Source of the DNA: CAZIWJ01 sp964542855
GTDB lineage: Bacteria > Bacteroidota > Bacteroidia > Cytophagales > Cyclobacteriaceae
Length of the DNA: 9,905 bases
Assembly (NCBI GenBank): GCA_964542855.1
Contig: CAZIWJ010000133.1
Coordinates: 1 to 9,905 of the forward strand
Reading direction: 5' to 3'
Part shown: positions 6,416 through 9,905 of the stretch, piece after piece
How positions within the stretch are numbered: position 1 is the first letter of the stretch
Layout of the letters: every line of letters begins with the position of its first letter
Made by a program: the position numbers and the translations under genes
Notes under the pieces: model-generated
Told to the model about the DNA's origin: nothing
The model's database searches: none
Seen by the model: only the letters and a program-made list of their open reading frames with translations

Positions 6416-8770
6416 TTGGCAGAAAATTCACCCAACTCCAACGATCCGACCCGGGAAATAAAAAAGATCCTCGGACTGTATCTGGGAAAGTGGTACTTTT
6501 TCTTAATCTCGGTGCTGTTGGCTTTAGCTGTAGCCTTCACGTATAACCGATACTCCGTACCGGTTTACAATGTAAAGTTATCGCTGCTGAATAAAAAGTT
6601 CGACGCCCAGCGAGGAAGCGCCCTTACTGCCATTCCCGATGGTTCCGACCTTTTCCGGGTTAAGCGAGATCTTACCCAGGAAATTGCCATTTTAAAATCT
6701 TACGATATTGTTGGTGATGCGCTGAAGAAACTGGATTTTAAAGTTAGTTACTTCGAGAAAGGCCGGGTGAAAACCACTGAAATTTACCCCTACTATCCTT
6801 TTACCGTTTCCCTCGATACGGCTTCTGAAAAGGTGCCCTGGGAGATATCCATTCGTTGTTCCGACCAGGGGAACGGATCCTTTACCCTGCAAACTGATAA
6901 TGAGGAATGGAACCAACGCTTCAACGGTACTACTTTTCAGTTTGGCGAAAACTACGAAGTGGGCGGTATGCGCTTTAAAATAAAACAAAATAATCCCTTC
7001 AATAACCGGGAGGTGCTTTTCCGCCTAAATCGTCATGAAACGCTCATCGGCGAATACCGCCAGAACCTCAACATAAAACCTATTAACCAGCGAACGGCTA
7101 TTTTTAACATCTCCCTGAATAGCTCCACCCCCAAGAAGGAAGTTGACTTCCTTGAATCTTACACTAAGGTGGTAATCCGTAAAGGTTTGGAAGAAAAGTT
7201 TGAATACGCCAGGCGTACTTCTGAATTTATTAATAAACAGCTTAAAATACTCAACGATTCCATCAACCAGTACCAAAAACAATTAAAAGAATATAAACTG
7301 TATAACCGGGAATTACTGAGGGGATCTTCCTTTTATCTTGCCAAGCTTGATGAAATTGAGCAGAAAAAAGCAGAGCTCGACTTAATTAACGATTATTACG
7401 CTTACCTGAAAAATTACATGGCCAGCGGCGATAATGAAGAGGTTTTCCTGCCCAATATCATTGAAATTAATTATCCCTTCGTGGTGGAGCAACTCAGGCA
7501 GTATCAGGAGCTGAAAGAGCAGGAAACGGTGGTGATTAACGATGAGAATAACAAAAACCCTTTGCTCAGCCGGGGAGCTGCCAAACTGAACGAGAAGGAG
7601 GAAAAAATCCAGGAAGCCATTAACCTGGTAATTGAAGAAAATAAAAAGGCCATGGCCTCTCTCGATAAAGAAGCTGGCTTCATTTTAAATACCGCTCGCA
7701 ATGTGCTCGACGAAGAGAGCGACCTCGAATACATTAACCGAATGGCTAATTTCAGCGAGCAGCTCTACAGCACCCTGCTGGAAAAAAGAGTGGAATCGAA
7801 CATTGCCCAGGCATCGACTACTTCCGATTATAAGCTGATCGATATTCCGAAAATCTCCGGGCCCATTAAGCCCGATACCACCCAGAATTATCGTAACGCC
7901 CTGCTTGTCGGTTTGCTACTCCCCATCGGGTTAATATACCTAATCAACTGGGCCGATGAACGGATCAAGAGCGACGAAGACCTGTTATCCATGTCGAATA
8001 TCCCTTTCCTGGGTACAATTTATCACAGTCGTGGTAGCCAGGATTTGGTAGATGGCGACAAGCTAAATTCGGCTGCCGCTGAATCGATCCGCACCATCCG
8101 GGCCAATTTGCAGTTTTTTCTGAATACCAACGGAAAAAAAGGGGCTAAAATCATCCTGGTTACTTCTGCCATCAGTAGCGAGGGTAAAACATTTTCGGCC
8201 AAAAACCTGGCCTACTTTATGGCTCTGTCGGGTAAGAAAACGCTAATTATCAACGCCGACCTGCGGAAAAAAAACTATTACGAGGAATTACAAAATAGTG
8301 CCGATAAGCCGGGACTGAGTAATTACCTGGCCGGAGTAGTGGATGAAATTGATTTTATTATTCCTTCCCAGAAAGAAAAACTTTACCTGCTGCACTCCGG
8401 CGATATTCCTCCCAACCCAACTGAGTTGCTGCTCAACAAACGACTCGATGATTTTTTCGCCAGGGTAAGCCCCGATTTTGATTTTATTGTTATCGATACC
8501 TCCCCGATCGGACTGTTCTCCGATACGCTGGAATTGTGTAAGTATGCCAACCTTTCCCTGTTTATCGTGCGCCAAAACTTTACCAAGAAAAGTGCTATTC
8601 GTTTGTTCGACCGCATCTATAACGAAAAGAAGGTTAGTAACGCAGCCTTCGTCCTGAATGATACCCGCCCCAATAACCGGGGTTACGGGTACGGCTATAA
8701 ATATGGTTACGACAACTACTATAACTATTCAGGAAAAAACTGGTTCCAGCGATTACTATCCAGAAATTAA
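6416..8770 (+). CDS. Wzc-like polysaccharide co-polymerase / BY-type tyrosine autokinase
   Basis: Inner-membrane protein predicted to control polymer length and couple to the Wza-like channel, 24 bp downstream of it. N-terminal Wzz domain with first membrane helix (about 26-43); long periplasmic coiled-coil part (about 240-460) with repeated Lys/Glu heptads; Pro-containing second membrane helix (about 494-511). The cytoplasmic BY-kinase has Walker A SAISSEGKT (584-592), Walker A' TLIINADLR (609-617) and Walker B FIVIDTSP (690-696) with Asp694. The tail holds eight tyrosines in 757-771, the expected autophosphorylation cluster. Walker A' has Asn613 where the BY-kinase consensus has the first Asp. 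TTG at 6416 is the first start after an in-frame TAA at 6401; the ATG at 6411 is out of frame. Length (784) suits a fused Wzz-kinase. No phosphatase gene is seen. Confidence 0.9.
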   Translation: MAENSPNSNDPTREIKKILGLYLGKWYFFLISVLLALAVAFTYNRYSVPVYNVKLSLLNKKFDAQRGSALTAIPDGSDLFRVKRDLTQEIAILKSYDIVGDALKKLDFKVSYFEKGRVKTTEIYPYYPFTVSLDTASEKVPWEISIRCSDQGNGSFTLQTDNEEWNQRFNGTTFQFGENYEVGGMRFKIKQNNPFNNREVLFRLNRHETLIGEYRQNLNIKPINQRTAIFNISLNSSTPKKEVDFLESYTKVVIRKGLEEKFEYARRTSEFINKQLKILNDSINQYQKQLKEYKLYNRELLRGSSFYLAKLDEIEQKKAELDLINDYYAYLKNYMASGDNEEVFLPNIIEINYPFVVEQLRQYQELKEQETVVINDENNKNPLLSRGAAKLNEKEEKIQEAINLVIEENKKAMASLDKEAGFILNTARNVLDEESDLEYINRMANFSEQLYSTLLEKRVESNIAQASTTSDYKLIDIPKISGPIKPDTTQNYRNALLVGLLLPIGLIYLINWADERIKSDEDLLSMSNIPFLGTIYHSRGSQDLVDGDKLNSAAAESIRTIRANLQFFLNTNGKKGAKIILVTSAISSEGKTFSAKNLAYFMALSGKKTLIINADLRKKNYYEELQNSADKPGLSNYLAGVVDEIDFIIPSQKEKLYLLHSGDIPPNPTELLLNKRLDDFFARVSPDFDFIVIDTSPIGLFSDTLELCKYANLSLFIVRQNFTKKSAIRLFDRIYNEKKVSNAAFVLNDTRPNNRGYGYGYKYGYDNYYNYSGKNWFQRLLSRN

Positions 8771-8894
8771 AGATTACCTGTAATATTTTGGGTGCTGTTG
8801 TTACTTATTAACCTGTAACCTGAATAATGATGAACAAGCACTTGCCTTACGGGATTATTTTTCTTGAATAAATCTGTTACCCCTCAAAATAACC

Positions 8895-9692
8895 ATGCGT
8901 TACATCCTGCTGATTGTTATTTATTGTCTGGGCCCCACCAGTTGCTCCTCTCCAGCCTCCGGGCAGATGGAGCGTTACCTTGATGCCGGCTTTAGTGAAG
9001 TAGAAAAATATAAAGCGTATTATTCGGAAACCCTGAAACCGGCAAATGGTAAATATGCTTACCAGCTAAAACTGGCCGACGGTCAGGTTATCCAGGAAGG
9101 CTACTTTGAAAGCGAACGGGAAGAAATTAAAACCGGCGAATGGACTTATTTCTTTAAAAACGGCCAGGTTAAGCAAAACGGTAATTTTTCTGAAGACGAG
9201 AAAACCGGCGAATGGACCCTGTACCGGAAAAACGGATCTGTTAACGCCAAAGGTCCTTATGAGAAAGGCCAGCGAAACGGCGAATGGATTTTTTACCACG
9301 ATAATGGCCAGGAAGCCGGAGAAGTAACTTTTTTTAATAATACCATTATTAAACAACAGTACTGGCAACCAGACGGTACTACCCTGCCCGAAAGCCGGCA
9401 GGCAAATCGTTCGGCTCGTTTTCCGGGCGGTGAAAGGGCACTATTCACCTGGTTAGAAGAGGCGGTAAATGAAAAAGAATTGCCTGCTGCCCTTCCCCGG
9501 GGAACGGTGTCGGTGCAGTGCATCATTAATGTGGAGGGAATGGTGAATGAAGCCCGCATTAAAACCTCCCTTCACCCCACAGCCGATTCCCTGGCCCTTG
9601 AAATTGTAAATGAATTACCCCGTTGGGAACCCGCGCGCTCGTTTAACCGGCCGATAGCCACCCAGTATGTACTTCCGGTACGTTTCGAGTAA
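8895..9692 (+). CDS. Envelope protein with MORN-variant repeats and a TonB C-terminal domain
   Basis: 265 residues. The N-terminus is a short hydrophobic export signal ending PTSC (Cys17); the lipobox is imperfect because position -3 is Pro, so it may be a lipoprotein or be cut by signal peptidase I. Residues about 51-150 hold MORN-variant units (PF07661 style, often labelled YwqK-type): G(E/K)W.(F/Y)..NG motifs at 81, 105 and 129 with a 24-residue period, plus a degenerate unit before them. Residues about 175-265 look like a TonB C-terminal domain: FPGGERALFTWLEE, then VSVQCIINVEGMVNEARI, LPRWEPA and a final YVLPVRFE. There is no membrane anchor plus Pro-rich linker as in a real energising TonB, so a role in envelope protein contacts is more likely than TonB energy transduction; this is inference. 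A separate promoter is likely in the 124 bp upstream but none is convincing. Confidence 0.75.
   Translation: MRYILLIVIYCLGPTSCSSPASGQMERYLDAGFSEVEKYKAYYSETLKPANGKYAYQLKLADGQVIQEGYFESEREEIKTGEWTYFFKNGQVKQNGNFSEDEKTGEWTLYRKNGSVNAKGPYEKGQRNGEWIFYHDNGQEAGEVTFFNNTIIKQQYWQPDGTTLPESRQANRSARFPGGERALFTWLEEAVNEKELPAALPRGTVSVQCIINVEGMVNEARIKTSLHPTADSLALEIVNELPRWEPARSFNRPIATQYVLPVRFE
9132..9347 (+). repeat. Three 72-bp in-frame repeats encoding MORN-variant units
   Basis: Units start at 9132, 9204 and 9276, giving exactly 24 codons each. The first two share the identical 17-mer at 9129-9145 and 9201-9217 (AAAACCGGCGAATGGAC), and all three share GGCGAATGGA at 9135, 9207 and 9279. Exact spacing and nucleotide identity suggest fairly recent internal duplication of a repeat unit, or strong constraint on the TGEW/NGEW core. 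Confidence 0.7.
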
Positions 9693-9725
9693 AATAGTTG
9701 GCAAGAATTATTATTACAGCCTGAA

Positions 9726-9761
9726 CCGGGTTATGGATATACAGCAAGTTTACATACCCGG
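9726..9761. repeat. Imperfect inverted repeat downstream of the MORN/TonB gene
   Basis: CCGGGTTATG (9726-9735) pairs with CATACCCGG (9753-9761) if one T is bulged, giving a GC-rich 9-bp stem with a 17-nt loop. It lies between the MORN/TonB gene and the next gene. No T-run follows on either strand, so it is not a standard intrinsic terminator; it could be a 3'-end mRNA structure or a protein site. Confidence 0.35.
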
Positions 9762-9837
9762 AAAACTCCACAAACAAGTTGTTTCCCCGTGTAAAAAATC
9801 AATTATATTGAGGCTTAATTTATTCAAACCATACCGC

Positions 9838-9905
9838 ATGAAAAGTAAATACCTGTTACTCAGCCTGGTCCTGGTAATTTCCGGAAACCTATCCGTACAG
9901 GCCCA
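9838..9905 (+). CDS. N-terminus of a secreted protein (cut by window edge)
   Basis: ATG at 9838 opens a frame that stays open to the window end: MKSKYLLLSLVLVISGNLSV then QA. This is a clean type I signal peptide: a Lys-containing n-region, a Leu/Val-rich core of about 12 residues, and a VQA-type cleavage site near residue 22. The mature protein lies outside the window, so function is unknown. A poor promoter candidate (TTG at 9779-9781, then TATATTG at 9804-9810) lies upstream. Confidence 0.65.
   Translation, partial: MKSKYLLLSLVLVISGNLSVQA

Noticed and set aside
8267..8275. A_AAA_AAC heptamer in frame just after the kinase Walker A' motif, a classical -1 slippery sequence.
   Set aside because: A -1 shift would reach a stop (TAG at 8296) within a few codons and remove half of the kinase domain. 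No downstream stem or pseudoknot was evident. Lys-Lys-Asn codons give this by chance in A-rich genes.
8771..8894. Promoter or terminator between the kinase gene and the MORN/TonB gene; TAAATCTG at 8869-8876 and short repeats of ACCTGTAA.
   Set aside because: The -7 candidate has one mismatch and the nearest TTG is 24 nt away, too far. The dyad ATTAC-CT-GTAAT is too small for a terminator.
1..9905. CRISPR arrays, insertion sequences, tRNA or rRNA genes, phage or toxin-antitoxin modules.
   Set aside because: No spaced direct repeats with unique spacers, no transposase, integrase or terminal repeats, and no tRNA-like sequence were seen. The YwqK-style 'antitoxin' label sometimes given to MORN-variant proteins is not supported here because no partner toxin gene is present and the protein has an export signal.

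Overview
The window looks like ordinary chromosome from a member of the Bacteroidota, most likely a Cytophagales-type bacterium. Several signs agree. There is a tiny 30S protein THX gene behind a promoter of the Bacteroidetes sigma-factor type (TTG, 20 nt, TAnnTTTG). Shine-Dalgarno sequences are essentially absent. Base composition is moderate. The surface polysaccharide pair is of the Wza-like lipoprotein / Wzc-like BY-kinase type, and there is a lipoprotein carrying MORN-variant repeats and a TonB C-terminal domain. The assignment rests on gene family and promoter style only.

Layout from left to right: 1-192 is non-coding and ends in the THX promoter. The 42-codon THX gene (193-321, +) converges on hemA, glutamyl-tRNA reductase (323-1606, -), with one base between the coding sequences; a terminator hairpin covers both stop codons. 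A 315 bp AT-rich divergent region (1607-1921) separates hemA from pyc, a full-length biotin-dependent pyruvate carboxylase (1922-5410, +). After 72 bp come two closely spaced polysaccharide-export genes, both with TTG as the only plausible start: a Wza-like outer-membrane lipoprotein (5483-6391) and a Wzc-like co-polymerase fused to a tyrosine kinase (6416-8770). After a further 124 bp lies a lipoprotein-like gene with MORN-variant repeats and a TonB C-terminal domain (8895-9692), and at the right edge the first 22 codons of a secreted protein (from 9838).

How the genes may work together: hemA (tetrapyrrole entry) and pyc (oxaloacetate anaplerosis) are housekeeping genes. The Wza-like and Wzc-like proteins should form the export and chain-length-control part of a capsule or exopolysaccharide machine, but no glycosyltransferase, flippase, polymerase or tyrosine phosphatase is in view, so those would have to lie elsewhere. 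I do not see a clearly new biological system here. The points most worth a second look are the shared stop-codon/terminator hairpin, the tandem TTG starts, the glycine-rich insertion in the Wza-like protein, the Asp-to-Asn change in the kinase Walker A' motif, and the lipoprotein-MORN-TonB architecture.
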